The notes under the pieces were generated by a model, which was given only the letters and a program-made list of their open reading frames with translations, was not told where the DNA came from and searched no databases. A stretch of 64,000 nucleotides of DNA from Vibrio sp. CDRSL-10 TSBA (GTDB lineage: Bacteria > Pseudomonadota > Gammaproteobacteria > Enterobacterales > Vibrionaceae). Below are positions 48,070-57,713 of the stretch, one piece after another. The stretch spans positions 124,001-188,000 of the forward strand of contig CP155565.1 in the NCBI GenBank assembly GCA_039696685.1. The letters are read 5' to 3'. The stretch's first letter is position 1, and every line of letters starts with the position of its first letter. The translations under genes were made by a program, and so were the position numbers.

Positions 48070-48684
48070 TTAATCGAAACGCTTGGGCTGCCGGGCCGAT
48101 TGCCAGCTTAGGATCACCAGGGCGGTCAGTGCGCCCAGGGTATCGCACAGCATGTCTTTTTGTGCATCCCAGATATCACCTTGTGAACCTAAAAACGCGA
48201 TGCCGTCTTCTCCGCCGGCCAGATCCGCATACCACCATTCGATGATTTCATAACCTGCAGCGATACTCATAATACAAAACAGGGCAAACAGGCCGGCAAT
48301 CCAGCGATTGGTCAGTTGTTTGCGGATCAGATATTCAGCGATCGGGTAGGCGTACAGGCCAATCGCAAAGTGAGCTACGCGATCAAAGTTGTTACGTTCT
48401 GAGCCAATCAGGTGATTAAACCAGTCAAACGGCACTTCAGCAAAGGTGTATTTCGCTCCTATGGTGTGCAAGGTCAGCCAGACAAACATCAGCAGGTAAG
48501 CGGTTTTACTGAGTCTTTGCTGAGCGGAAATCCACCAGATGGCCGCCAGAATCAGCATCACCGGTACGATTTCCGCAATCCATACTGAACGCGATGATGG
48601 CGCGATGGCAGAAAACAGGAATACCAGGGCGTAAGCCAGACTAAGGCCAATTAAGCTTTTCGGGAAAGAAGGGCTGTCACTCAT
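48070..48684 (-). CDS. YjdF-like (DUF2238) inner-membrane protein
   Basis: 204 residues with about six hydrophobic helices. The DUF2238 signature is present: HTIGAKYTFAEVPFDWFNHLIGSERNNFDRVAHFAIGLYAYPIAEYLIR and GYEIIEWWYADLAGGEDGIAFLGSQGDIWDAQKDMLCDTLGA. Function unknown; the conserved His, Glu and Asp in membrane segments hint at an enzyme or transporter. The ATG at 48684 is preceded by AAGGAAG; the frame is open upstream without a better site. Confidence 0.87.
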   Translation of the reverse strand: MSDSPSFPKSLIGLSLAYALVFLFSAIAPSSRSVWIAEIVPVMLILAAIWWISAQQRLSKTAYLLMFVWLTLHTIGAKYTFAEVPFDWFNHLIGSERNNFDRVAHFAIGLYAYPIAEYLIRKQLTNRWIAGLFALFCIMSIAAGYEIIEWWYADLAGGEDGIAFLGSQGDIWDAQKDMLCDTLGALTALVILSWQSARQPKRFD

Positions 48685-48985
48685 CCGTTTTGTTCTTCCT
48701 TGTTGGTTGCTGACGTCAGATTCATGGTGCCATGTTAATGAACACTGTACAATTATGTGCGCTGGAATTTTGGTCAGGGTCGCGTAAACTTTTTTACGCG
48801 GAGTAAATTTGAGCCAATATTCACGGCAGAAACAAATAACCATTCTGGTTGAAAAGCGCGAAGTTCGCACAAACTTGCGCGATTTAAGACGCAAGTTCAG
48901 ATTAACGTTTGCTTTACAGCATAGTGGCTCTTAAAATCGCGCGCTTATCGTTACACACAGATGCAAACAACAAAAAAGTAAAGTC

Positions 48986-49826
48986 ATGAAACTGGAAACT
49001 ATCGATTATCTGGCACCAGATGCCCCGGAGCAGTTCGTACAATCACTGCGCACCACTGGATTTGGTGTTCTGAAGAATCACCCGATTCCGAAAGAAACTG
49101 GTGGAGTCTATCTACCGTAACTGGTACCAATTTTTTACCTCACAACGCAAAAATGAGTTCCAGTTTAATGTGGAGACTCAGGACGGCTATTTTCCGCCAA
49201 GCGTATCCGAAGTGGCTAAAGGTCAAACCGTTAAGGACATCAAAGAGTATTTTCATGTTTATCCGTGGGGACAAATCCCGCAGGAACTGAAAGAAGAAAT
49301 TCTTGATTACTACCAGCGTGCCAATGAGTTTGCTTCGACTCTGCTGGCTTGGGTTGAAGAGCATGCTCCGGCTGACGTTCAGCAACGTTTCTCGGTGGCT
49401 TTGTCAGAGATGATTAACGGCAGTGAAAAAACACTGCTGCGTGTGTTGCATTACCCGCCAATGAGCGGTGAAGAAGAGCCGGGTGCGATTCGCGCTGCCG
49501 CGCATGAAGACATCAACCTGCTGACTGTGCTGCCGGCTTCGAATGAACCTGGCCTGCAAGTGAAAGGCCGTGACGGTGAATGGATCGATGTGCCGTGTGA
49601 TTTTGGAAACCTGATCATCAATATCGGTGACATGTTGCAGGAAGCGTCCGGCGGCTACTTTCCGTCCACGACCCACCGCGTGATTAATCCGACCGGTGAG
49701 CGCCAGACTCAGTCGCGTATTTCATTGCCGCTGTTCCTGCATCCTAAGCCGGATGTCGTGCTGTCTGAGCGTTATACGGCGCACAGCTATTTGATGGAGC
49801 GTCTGCGCGAACTGGGTGTTATCTGA
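48986..49826 (+). CDS. 2-oxoglutarate/Fe(II) dioxygenase, isopenicillin N synthase family (frameshifted)
   Basis: 279 residues after repair. The N-terminal DIOX_N region (SLRTTGFGVLKNHPIPKELVESIYRNWYQFF) is followed by the 2OG-Fe(II) barrel. The iron ligands are visible as AAHEDINLLTVL and the second His in TTHRVINP, with Arg of SRISLPLFLHP for the 2-oxo acid. The substrate is unknown; bacterial relatives are annotated as generic oxygenases. The frame breaks at 49094-49098; removing one A from GAAAC restores PIPKELVESIYR. A terminator follows. Confidence 0.87.
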
Positions 49827-49856
49827 CCCTAATCACCATACTAAAGTCAATCTGAG

Positions 49857-49880
49857 GCCAGCGTTACGCTGGCTTTTTTT
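49857..49880 (+). terminator. Rho-independent terminator
   Basis: GCCAGCG, TTA loop, CGCTGGC, TTTTTTT: 7-bp stem with a strong T tract after the oxygenase gene. Confidence 0.92.
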
Positions 49881-50002
49881 GTGTCAGAGATTGATCAGAA
49901 AAAGAGCTGAGTCCAAAAACTGACACACAGCCAGCAGAGGTTACTCGACAAACTGCAGTGGATGGATTTGAATTGAAGCAGAGTTTGCTGAATGAGCTAA
50001 TT

Positions 50003-50641
50003 ATGTCTGATACACAATCGCTGAGCGCGAGCTTCCAGACCTATATGGAAAACCCGCTGCTGTGGCCTATTTTGGAAGTGCTGAAACGTCAACCATCCGG
50101 TTGGAAGGTCCATACGCTGGCGGCCCATCTCAGCGAGTTGGATCTGGTTCCTGTGCTGGATGAGGCACCAGATAAAGATCTGTTTAAACGCAACTTTCTC
50201 ATCATGAATGCCCTGTACCAGTTGCAGGAAATCCTCTACCCGAAGAAGTGGCTGCAAGTTGAAGCGATGGACATTGTTCTGATGGCTAATTTTCAGCATG
50301 CCAGCCATGTGATCGATGCCGAAGAGCCGCTGCGGGATTACTACACCCGTTGGGAGCATTACGAAGCGAGTGAGGGCGAGGTTAAACGCCTGCTGAACGA
50401 GTTCTGGACTCGTTACCGCCGCTTTGTTGGTGGTGATAATCTGCAGAGTCTGGAACGCAGTGACGCTCTGCGCTTGTTTGAACTGCAGGCCGATGCGAGT
50501 GCGATTGAGATTCGTAAGACCTGGCGCAAACTGGCCCTGCGCTGGCATCCGGATCGCGATAATGGTGATGCAGAGCGTTTTCGTGTCTTGTGTGCGGCGT
50601 GGAATGTGTTGCGCCAGGACGATGAATCCGCTCACAAATGA
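50003..50641 (+). CDS. DnaJ-related protein with C-terminal J domain
   Basis: 212 residues. The N-terminal part (PLLWPILEVLKRQPSGWKVHTLAAHL...FKRNFLIMNALYQLQEILYPKKWLQVEAMDI) is the DnaJ-related N-terminal domain. The C-terminal 60 residues are a J domain with the HPD motif in LALRWHPDRDNGD. It should stimulate an Hsp70 ATPase. The ATG at 50003 is preferred; a GTG at 49958 in frame is possible. No strong ribosome-binding site is seen before either. Confidence 0.82.
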   Translation: MSDTQSLSASFQTYMENPLLWPILEVLKRQPSGWKVHTLAAHLSELDLVPVLDEAPDKDLFKRNFLIMNALYQLQEILYPKKWLQVEAMDIVLMANFQHASHVIDAEEPLRDYYTRWEHYEASEGEVKRLLNEFWTRYRRFVGGDNLQSLERSDALRLFELQADASAIEIRKTWRKLALRWHPDRDNGDAERFRVLCAAWNVLRQDDESAHK

Positions 50642-50680
50642 ATTGAAGCACAAAGTAATAAACAGAAGCGCAAAGAAATA

Positions 50681-50711
50681 AAGGCCCGCGAGTTTTCACT
50701 CAGCGGGCCTT
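50681..50711 (+). terminator. Hairpin after DnaJ-related gene
   Basis: AAGGCCCGC-GAGT, TTTC loop, ACTC-A-GCGGGCCTT: 13 pairs with one bulge. Confidence 0.8.
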
Positions 50712-50868
50712 ATGTTTTTAGCTCTGTAGCTTATGTTCTATGCAAACTGAACTCTATGCTGCTTAAGTTCTCTATAGCGCAAGCTCTCCGGAACTTAGGT
50801 TCTGATCGTGCTCCGATAAGCCCGGATGTCCGCAGGTTTCACAGAGCCTCAGAACTCAAAATTAGCAA

Positions 50869-52521
50869 CTAAGAGGCTTTAAACTGGGATTTACGCATCC
50901 GGTTTAGTGCAGCCATTGCATCCACAATACGTGGCTTCGCCAGATCGCCATGATTCGGCATCGCTGCGTGCCACTGTTCACTCAGCATGGCATCCATGTC
51001 TTTGGCCGGGTTTTTCGACCAGCCTGGCAGTTGTGCCAGTTGGAACCATAACCAGCCGATAGCATGCACCTGGGCGGATGACTCAAGCTGCTCAAGTGCG
51101 GTCAGATCAGCAAATTCTTTACCAAAGCGCAGTGAATCAACCCCTTTCGCCGCCACACGGAATTTGCCATCAGCCAGAATTTTTTGCAGCGCGGCACGAT
51201 TCAAACTACGTGGCGCAAAGGTTTCCAGCGGGCTTTCTGATTCATTACGACGCTCGCTCGGATGCTGAGCAATCACCTGACGGGCTTTTTCGGTCACATC
51301 CACGGCCTGGTAGTCGTGCATCTGAATCACGGTATCTGCCACGTCCAGGTAATCGCCGGAACCGCCCATGACGATCAGAGTCGAGATATCGAGGTCATTG
51401 CGCAGCTGACCGATACGGTCAACTAATGGCGTAATCGGCTCATCTCCTTTACTGACCAGCGCCTGCATACGTTCATCGCGAATCATGAAGTTGGTGGCTG
51501 AGGTGTCTTCGTCAATCAGTAAGGTGCTGGCACCAGCTTCAATTGACTCCTGTAGCCAGGCTGCTTGTGAGGTCGAACCGGACGCATCCTGAGTGCTGAA
51601 ATCTGCAGTGCTTTTGCCCATCGGCAGATGATTGATGTAGTTCGCCAGATTAAGACTGTGTACGCAGCGGCCGTCTTCGGCGCGGATTTTAACCGCATTG
51701 GCATCGGTCACAATGCGCTCACGACCATCGCCGGGAATATGGTTGTAAATCGCACGTTCCAGTGCTGTCAGCAATGTCGATTTACCGTGGAAACCACCAC
51801 CTACAATCAGGGTAATGCCTTTGCGGATACCTAACCCGGTTACAGGCCCCTGATTTGGTGTATCAAGCGTGATGCTTAGTGATGACGGCGCGCTAAACGC
51901 AACCGCATCTTTCATCGGCAAATCACAGTTACCGGCAACGCGGGGCAGAATGCTGCCATTGGCCACAAAGGCTACCAAGTTATGCTCGGCCAGTTGGGCG
52001 CGCAATGCATCCTGATCTTCCACGACTTCACAGTGCTGAATGAGCGCCGCTTTGTCCAGTTCACGCTCCAGTGTGGCGCGTCGAATGAACTTTGGCAGGT
52101 GGAAAGTGAGAATATTGAGCGCTTTCTTGGCGAGAATGTTGCGGCCTTCAGCTGGCATGTTCATCCGAAAACGCAGTTCGATGCCCTGATCGTTAAACAG
52201 TACGGCGGTATTATCCAGCACGGTCTGACCGGTCAGCGAGATTGACAGTGCATTCTCTTGTTTGGCCAGTTCGGCAAAAGAACGCGCGATAAAGTCACGG
52301 GCGGCAATTTGGTATGACGCCGATTTTTCACGCAGCCATTCCAGGCCGGTCAGTGACCAGGCGCGGGTGGCACGCAAACGAGACGCAGAGGCGTATGGAT
52401 CAGACTGAATGTGGTCGATGTACAGGGTGAAGTCACCAAAATCATATTGGCCTTTAATTTGCTGATATGCCCGATAGTTCTGTTTTTCGAGTTTTTTCAG
52501 ATTAGCAGTTAATACATCCAT
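50869..52521 (-). CDS. Predicted ATPase of the ABC class
   Basis: 550 residues, intact. A long N-terminal region precedes the Walker A GGGFHGKSTLL, the signature-like QAAWLQESIEAG, Walker B STLLIDEDTSATNFMIRDERMQ and VMGGSGDYLDVAD. This is the stand-alone cytosolic ABC-ATPase family seen in many bacteria and eukaryotes, without membrane parts; its role is unknown. Monocistronic. Confidence 0.87.
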   Translation of the reverse strand: MDVLTANLKKLEKQNYRAYQQIKGQYDFGDFTLYIDHIQSDPYASASRLRATRAWSLTGLEWLREKSASYQIAARDFIARSFAELAKQENALSISLTGQTVLDNTAVLFNDQGIELRFRMNMPAEGRNILAKKALNILTFHLPKFIRRATLERELDKAALIQHCEVVEDQDALRAQLAEHNLVAFVANGSILPRVAGNCDLPMKDAVAFSAPSSLSITLDTPNQGPVTGLGIRKGITLIVGGGFHGKSTLLTALERAIYNHIPGDGRERIVTDANAVKIRAEDGRCVHSLNLANYINHLPMGKSTADFSTQDASGSTSQAAWLQESIEAGASTLLIDEDTSATNFMIRDERMQALVSKGDEPITPLVDRIGQLRNDLDISTLIVMGGSGDYLDVADTVIQMHDYQAVDVTEKARQVIAQHPSERRNESESPLETFAPRSLNRAALQKILADGKFRVAAKGVDSLRFGKEFADLTALEQLESSAQVHAIGWLWFQLAQLPGWSKNPAKDMDAMLSEQWHAAMPNHGDLAKPRIVDAMAALNRMRKSQFKAS

Positions 52522-52645
52522 CTCGTTTGGTCGCTCGTTGAGAAAGAGAAAAGGGGGGCGATTATAGGAAGCTGTGCCCTGTGAGTAAAGGCATGATGAT
52601 GGTTAATCACTGTCATGCCTGTAAGCTGGTTGCTACGGACAGATG

Positions 52646-54590
52646 TTATTTGGCAATCGACTCGCGCTGATTAAACATCACCAGTTCAAACTCCTCGGCG
52701 CTGAGTGGCTGAGCATACAAACTGCCTTGAGCGACATCACAGCCCTCCGCGCTAAAAAAGGCCTCCTGAGCTGGATGATCAATTCCTTCCAGAGCGATTT
52801 GTAGCCCGAGTTTTTTGGCGATATGAATAACGGAGCGCAGGGTGGATGGATCACCGCGGTCAGAGGCGAGCTCGCGCATAAAGTGTTTATCGAGCTTAAT
52901 GCCATCAAAAGGCAGCATTTTGAGTTGATGAAAAGAGGTCGGCCCTGAACCAAACTCGCTTAAGGTGAGATGAATCCCCATATCGTGTAGGCTGCTCAGG
53001 GTATTGCGCAGGGTGACTTCATCGCCCAGCAGGGCGCGCTCCGGTATCTCCAGTTCGATATGAATGGCGGAGAGGTCATGTGCATTTAGCAACGCTTCGA
53101 TTTGCCAGGCAAGCTGGCCATTTTCCATCTGTTCTGCTGACAACGGAATGGCGATGGTTAACTGGCTGAACTGACGATACCAGCGACTCGCCGTTTCTAT
53201 GGCCTGACGCAAAATGAAGTTACCCAGCTCGGCACCCAGGCCGTTTTGTTTGGCGATCAGCATCAGGCTATCGTGGCGGATGTCGCCAAGCTGCGGATGT
53301 TTCCAGCACAGTTGTGGTTGGGCGCCGACCCACAGGCGCGATTTGGGTTGTACCTTAGGCGCAAACAGCATGACAATTTCGTCTCCCTGCAGCGCCTGCT
53401 GCAGGGAGCCTGAAAACGCATTGCCCGGACTGAACGTCTGTTTCTGTCGCCGATGAGTGATAATGAAAACCATAGCCGGAGTCTTTACACACCAGCATGG
53501 CGCCATGCGCATGCTCAAGCAGGGCGTGCACATCACGGCTGTCGAGGCTGGTGGCAATACCAACATAGGCGTGCAGATGAAAACGTTGTTGCTGCCACTC
53601 CCATTCCGACTGGTGCAGGTTGAGCAATTGATGGCACAAGGTGTTGAGGTGATAGCTGAGTTGTGAAGAGGAGATCAGCAATACCAAATCGGTTGCACTG
53701 GTGCGGGCAATGGTCAGGTTAAGATCCGGCTCGGACTCGATGTGTCTGGCATACAGGCGCAAAATCTGCTCCCAGGCCTGATAGCCAAAGCGCGCCTGTA
53801 AATGACGGCCATTGGCAAAACCGAGATGCAATACCGCTATTTCGGCATTTATGTCCGCCGCCAGGCGGCGTTCGAGTTGATTTTCCAGCCCCTGCTGATT
53901 AAAAAATCCGGTGCCGGCATCGTGCAAATGTTGATGTTCTAACAATTGCTCAGCGGCCTGACGCTTATCGATTTCCTGATTGAGGGAATAATTGAGTGCG
54001 GCAAGATCCTGGGTACGACTTTGTAAACGCGTCTGCAGCTCCTCATTTTCTCGCTGTAATGAGTGCTGTTGCCACAGGCTGTGCAGGTGCGTTTCAATCG
54101 TGCGTCGCAAGCCACTCAGTAGCTGCAAGTAGTGGTTGTGCGCCAGCGTGGCGTTATCAGACGATTGTTTATCATCAGGTAATAACTTTACTGCCGATAA
54201 TCCGGGTTGACCGGATAATTCTGGTAGGCAGATAGTCCCGAATGTTTCTCCGTCAGGCCAGCGCAACGTCAGAGCGGCAGACGGTGCGTAATTGGTGCCC
54301 GGACGTTTTGTATCTCCGGAGGCAAACCATGCCATGTGTGACGGCTCTTCCGGTAACGATAGGCGGGCGGGCTGACGGCTTGCCGTCTTCGCTCTGCTCT
54401 CTTTGCTGGCTCTGTTATCGGCCAGGCTCCGGCTGTTACTGCAACTGCATATGTGATGACTGATCGGCGGGCCGAGCGTGATCATCGCGGGTGATACATT
54501 GGCAAAATCCGCCAACTGGCTGATGAGAGTCTGCCATCCGTTGAGAATTTGGTCTGAGACCAAAGGTTTTGGGGATGTTACTTTCGACAT
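52646..54590 (-). CDS. Degenerate GGDEF-EAL protein (frameshifted)
   Basis: 647 residues after repair. The N-terminal part (GAF-like, then a coiled coil HSLQRENEELQTRLQSRTQDLAALNYSLNQEIDKRQAAEQL) leads into a GGDEF-like fold lacking GGDEF (the region reads ISSSQLSYHL). The EAL-like fold has lost E-A-L (VGAQPQLCW) and reads SEFGSGPTS instead of DDFGSG, though DGIKLDKHFM remains. It is probably catalytically dead and may bind c-di-GMP or a partner. The frame breaks at 53440-53444; removing one T from GTTTC gives SSATEQTFSPGNAFSG. The ATG at 54590 follows AAGGATGG. Confidence 0.82.
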
Positions 54591-54689
54591 AAATGCCATC
54601 CTTAGCAAGTCGATAAAGAGTGAGCGCTCCGAGCTCTGTAATCATGCGGCTACTGGTTTGAGTATAAGAAGGAGTGGCGGGGATAGACA

Positions 54690-54715
54690 AAAAAAGTCCC
54701 GACAAAGGGTCGGGA
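54690..54715 (-). terminator. Terminator of fabV
   Basis: On the minus strand TCCCGAC, CCTTT loop, GTCGGGA followed by CTTTTTTT: a perfect 7-bp stem with T tract, about 60 bp past the fabV stop. Confidence 0.9.
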
Positions 54716-54772
54716 TCTTCACATATTGACGTTAATTAAAATAAATCTGGCACTGCAGACTAGCTAAATGTT

Positions 54773-55957
54773 TTAAACGGTTTCTAAGTCGACATCGGCA
54801 CTGTAATCAATGTTGTCAAAGCCAAAACCATTCAAGCGCAGAAACTCGGCTTTGAAACCGGCATAATCGCCGATTTGTTTGAAGTTGTGGCCGTTCATTT
54901 CGCTCAGCAGGTGGCGGACTTTTTCCTGAGTATCCGGATTGAGTTCCCAGTCATCCATTCGCACCAGGCGCTCGCCATCGACCGGAACCTTGTTCTGACC
55001 ATAAAGCTTGTCGCTGAACAGACGCTGCATCTGTTCGATACACCCTTCGTGGGTCTGTTTTTCTTTCATCACCTGGTACAGCGCCAGAATATAAGGGCTG
55101 AGTCCGGGGATAAACACACTGGCTTTGGTAACCAGAGCTTTACATACAGTGGCATAGGCCGCGCCGTCAAAATTAGCCAGCTTCAGGTTCAGAGAGTGGC
55201 TGGTCTGATGCAGGTCGACTTTCGCCCGGCCCAGCGTACCGTCAAGGTAAATCGGATGGGTAATTTCGGGACCGACGTAAGAGAAAGCGATGGTTTTGCA
55301 ACCCGGAGCCACAGATTCGTTGTTGATCAGGGTATCAATCCAGTTTTCCCAGTCTTCGCCGCCCATCACACGCAGTGTGCTGTCGATTTCTTCCTGACTG
55401 GCCGGTTCCAGCGTGGCATCCACCCATTGATCGTTTTCCAGCAAAATAGTTGAACCGGAGACCGGTTCGCCAATCGGCTTAATCGCAGAGTGCCAGAACT
55501 GATCACTGCCTGGCTGACGACGCATACCACTGGCGATGCTGTAGATCACCAAATCCACTTCGCCTTCAAAGTAGGTTTCGATCGCTTCGATCACCTGAGC
55601 GCGCACTTCGGCCGAAAACACATCGCCGTTAATATTGACGGCGGTACGACCTTCCCGTTGTGCACATTCAGTGAAGTACAGGTTGTTATAAAAACCTGCA
55701 CTGCCGACTCCTTTTTCTGAAGGCCCGCGCTCAAAAGAGACTCCGATGGTGTCTGCTTTTGCACCACCAAACGTCAACGCGATGCGTGCTGCAAGTCCAA
55801 AGCCAGAGGAAGCACCAAGAATCAGTACCCGTTTTGGTCCGCCAGTGATCGGTTTTGCGGATTTAACGTACTGAATTTGTTGTAATACGGCTTGTTCACA
55901 GCCGTAGGGATGAGCGGTGCGAGCTACCACTCCCTGGATAACAGGCTCAATGCGCAT
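54773..55957 (-). CDS. fabV: Trans-2-enoyl-ACP/CoA reductase FabV
   Basis: NADH-dependent enoyl reductase of fatty-acid elongation, a FabI replacement insensitive to triclosan. 394 residues. It begins MRIEPVIQGVVARTAHPYGCEQAV, has the dinucleotide motif VLILGASSGFGLAARIALTFGG, and the active-site Tyr and Lys eight residues apart in SYVGPEITHPIYLDGTLGRAK. It ends GFGFDNIDYSADVDLETV. Monocistronic. It could be a second FabV, because the start differs slightly from the V. cholerae sequence I remember. Confidence 0.92.
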   Translation of the reverse strand: MRIEPVIQGVVARTAHPYGCEQAVLQQIQYVKSAKPITGGPKRVLILGASSGFGLAARIALTFGGAKADTIGVSFERGPSEKGVGSAGFYNNLYFTECAQREGRTAVNINGDVFSAEVRAQVIEAIETYFEGEVDLVIYSIASGMRRQPGSDQFWHSAIKPIGEPVSGSTILLENDQWVDATLEPASQEEIDSTLRVMGGEDWENWIDTLINNESVAPGCKTIAFSYVGPEITHPIYLDGTLGRAKVDLHQTSHSLNLKLANFDGAAYATVCKALVTKASVFIPGLSPYILALYQVMKEKQTHEGCIEQMQRLFSDKLYGQNKVPVDGERLVRMDDWELNPDTQEKVRHLLSEMNGHNFKQIGDYAGFKAEFLRLNGFGFDNIDYSADVDLETV

Positions 55958-56436
55958 GGAGAATTACCTTTTTAATTAGAGTAGGGTAAGTCGTTACATT
56001 AACGTAAAGCTGGGTAAAGTTTATTGAGCTAGACCATTAAAAGGGGGGATTTTAACCCTGATAACGGCTCTTTAACGGCTATCGGCATTGAATGGTTTCT
56101 GAACCAGAGTGGGGCAAAACGCGCCAGGTTTTTAAAAGCGGTAGAAAAGTTTTTACAAGCGGTAGCAGGGTTGTAAAAGTAGTCGCAGGCTGAGATGTGA
56201 CAGCAGGCACCGCTGATACCTGGCGGGCTATACTGAAACAGGAAGCGGATCAATAAAAGGAAACGGATGAAGTGCAGCCGCCTCCTGTTAGTTCTTAAAG
56301 ACAATCTTGGTTTAATTTTGACTAAGGGCAACGGCTGTTAAGTTCAACATTTCGCCAAGGGTTCTGTCTCAATTAGCGGGGGGCCGTGAAGCAACGGGCT
56401 ATCGAAAGTAACAAGCTATCGAAAGTAATAAGCGGT
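55958..56436. other. fabV-tesA intergenic region with direct repeat
   Basis: No credible gene. GCTATCGAAAGTAACAA (56398-56414) and GCTATCGAAAGTAATAA (56415-56431) form a 17-bp tandem pair next to the tesA stop. A looser repeat of AAGCGGTAG occurs near 56135 and 56158. Confidence 0.5.
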
Positions 56437-57036
56437 CTAGAGCAACGGAGACAGCTGTTCTGCCATAAAGCCGGCAATCCAGGGCTGTGCTTCAGGTTTA
56501 GGATGTAAGCCGTCGTTCATCATCCAGTCCGGCTTGACGATCACTTGTTCGAGGAAAAAAGGGATCAAAGGCACGGATTTCTCATTCGATAACGCAGGAT
56601 AGAGCTGGGCGATGGCGTTACTGTAGCGCTGACCGTAGTTAGGCGGAATGCGAATCTGCATCAGAATAACCTGGCTGTCGGTGGCTTTGATTTGGTCAAT
56701 CATAGCTCGCAGGTTGTTCTCCACCACATTCGGGGGAAAGCCGCGCAGGCCGTCATTCGCACCAAGCTCAATCAGCACAGTGTCGGGTTGGTGCTGCTTG
56801 AGCAGCGCTGGCAGACGGGCGAGGCCATTGCCTGTGGTATCACCGGAAATGCTGCCGTTAATGACTGAAACACTTTTGCCTTTTTCCTCAAGCGCGCCAC
56901 CGAGTAGACTGGGCCAGGCTTGCTCAATCGGCATTTGATAGCCCGCGCTCAAACTGTCACCGAGAACCAGTAAGGTTTGACTGTTTGCGCCGGCCGAAAA
57001 CAGTAGAATCAGAATTAAGGAAAATCGTCGAATCAT
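56437..57036 (-). CDS. tesA: Acyl-CoA thioesterase I / lysophospholipase L1
   Basis: Periplasmic SGNH hydrolase cleaving acyl-CoA and lysophospholipids. 199 residues with signal MIRRFSLILILLFSAGANSQ. Blocks: GDSLSAG (nucleophile Ser), GSISGDTTGNG, GANDGLRG and the Asp/His in NDGLHPKPEAQPW. The start at 57036 has AGGTG upstream and overlaps, head to head, the ATG of ybbA at 57035; an earlier start at 57051 is possible. Confidence 0.92.
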   Translation of the reverse strand: MIRRFSLILILLFSAGANSQTLLVLGDSLSAGYQMPIEQAWPSLLGGALEEKGKSVSVINGSISGDTTGNGLARLPALLKQHQPDTVLIELGANDGLRGFPPNVVENNLRAMIDQIKATDSQVILMQIRIPPNYGQRYSNAIAQLYPALSNEKSVPLIPFFLEQVIVKPDWMMNDGLHPKPEAQPWIAGFMAEQLSPLL

Positions 57037-57713
57037 GCAAACACCTGTCATTTCAGCTCAATCATTATCCAAAGTAGTCTCCACCAATCAGGAGCAATTA
57101 ACAATCCTTAAAGAGGTGAATCTGCAGATTCATCAGGGAGAAAGTGTCGCCATTGTCGGTACTTCAGGGGCGGGTAAATCGACTCTGATGACTCTGCTTG
57201 CTGGTTTAGATACCCCAAGTGAAGGAGAAGTTCACTTACTCGGGCAGGCTCTTTCTGCCCTGGATGACGAAGCGCGGGCCGCGATCCGCAGCGAATCGGT
57301 CGGATTTGTTTTTCAAAGTTTTCTGCTTATTCCCAGCCTGACAGCGCTGGAAAATGTCACTTTGCCCTGTCTGCTCAAAGGCGAGGCCGAAGACAAAGAA
57401 ACGTGCGACCGCATTGCTCGCGTCAGTCGGGCTGGAACATCGCATTCACCATTCGCCTGGTCAGTTATCCGGCGGTGAGCAGCAGCGGGTCGCGCTGGCA
57501 CGGGCGTTTATGATTGGTCCGCAAGTGCTGTTTGCTGATGAGCCGACCGGTAACCTGGATCAGGAAACCGCTGCGAAGGTGATTGATCTGCTGTTCGATC
57601 TTAACAGTGAACATGGCACCACGCTGATCTTGGTGACTCATGACCCGAAACTGGCGGCACGTTGTCAGCGTCGTTTCCATATGCAGGCAGGCATGCTGGA
57701 GGAGCGCACATGA
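57035..57713 (+). CDS. ybbA: ABC transporter ATP-binding protein YbbA (frameshifted)
   Basis: 225 residues after repair. MacB/LolD-type ATPase: Walker A GTSGAGKST, Q loop VGFVFQSFLLIPSLTALENV, signature LSGGEQQRVALARAF, Walker B VLFADEPTGNLD, His switch VTHD. The frame breaks at 57398-57402; removing one A from GAAAC gives EDKERATALLASVGLEHR. It shares its last bases (ATGA) with ybbP, so the two are coupled. The divergent tesA-ybbA-ybbP arrangement is the same as in E. coli. Confidence 0.92.

Noticed and set aside
56029..56331. Minus-strand ORF of 100 codons between fabV and tesA
   Set aside because: It is composed largely of basic and low-complexity sequence with no start site and no known family.
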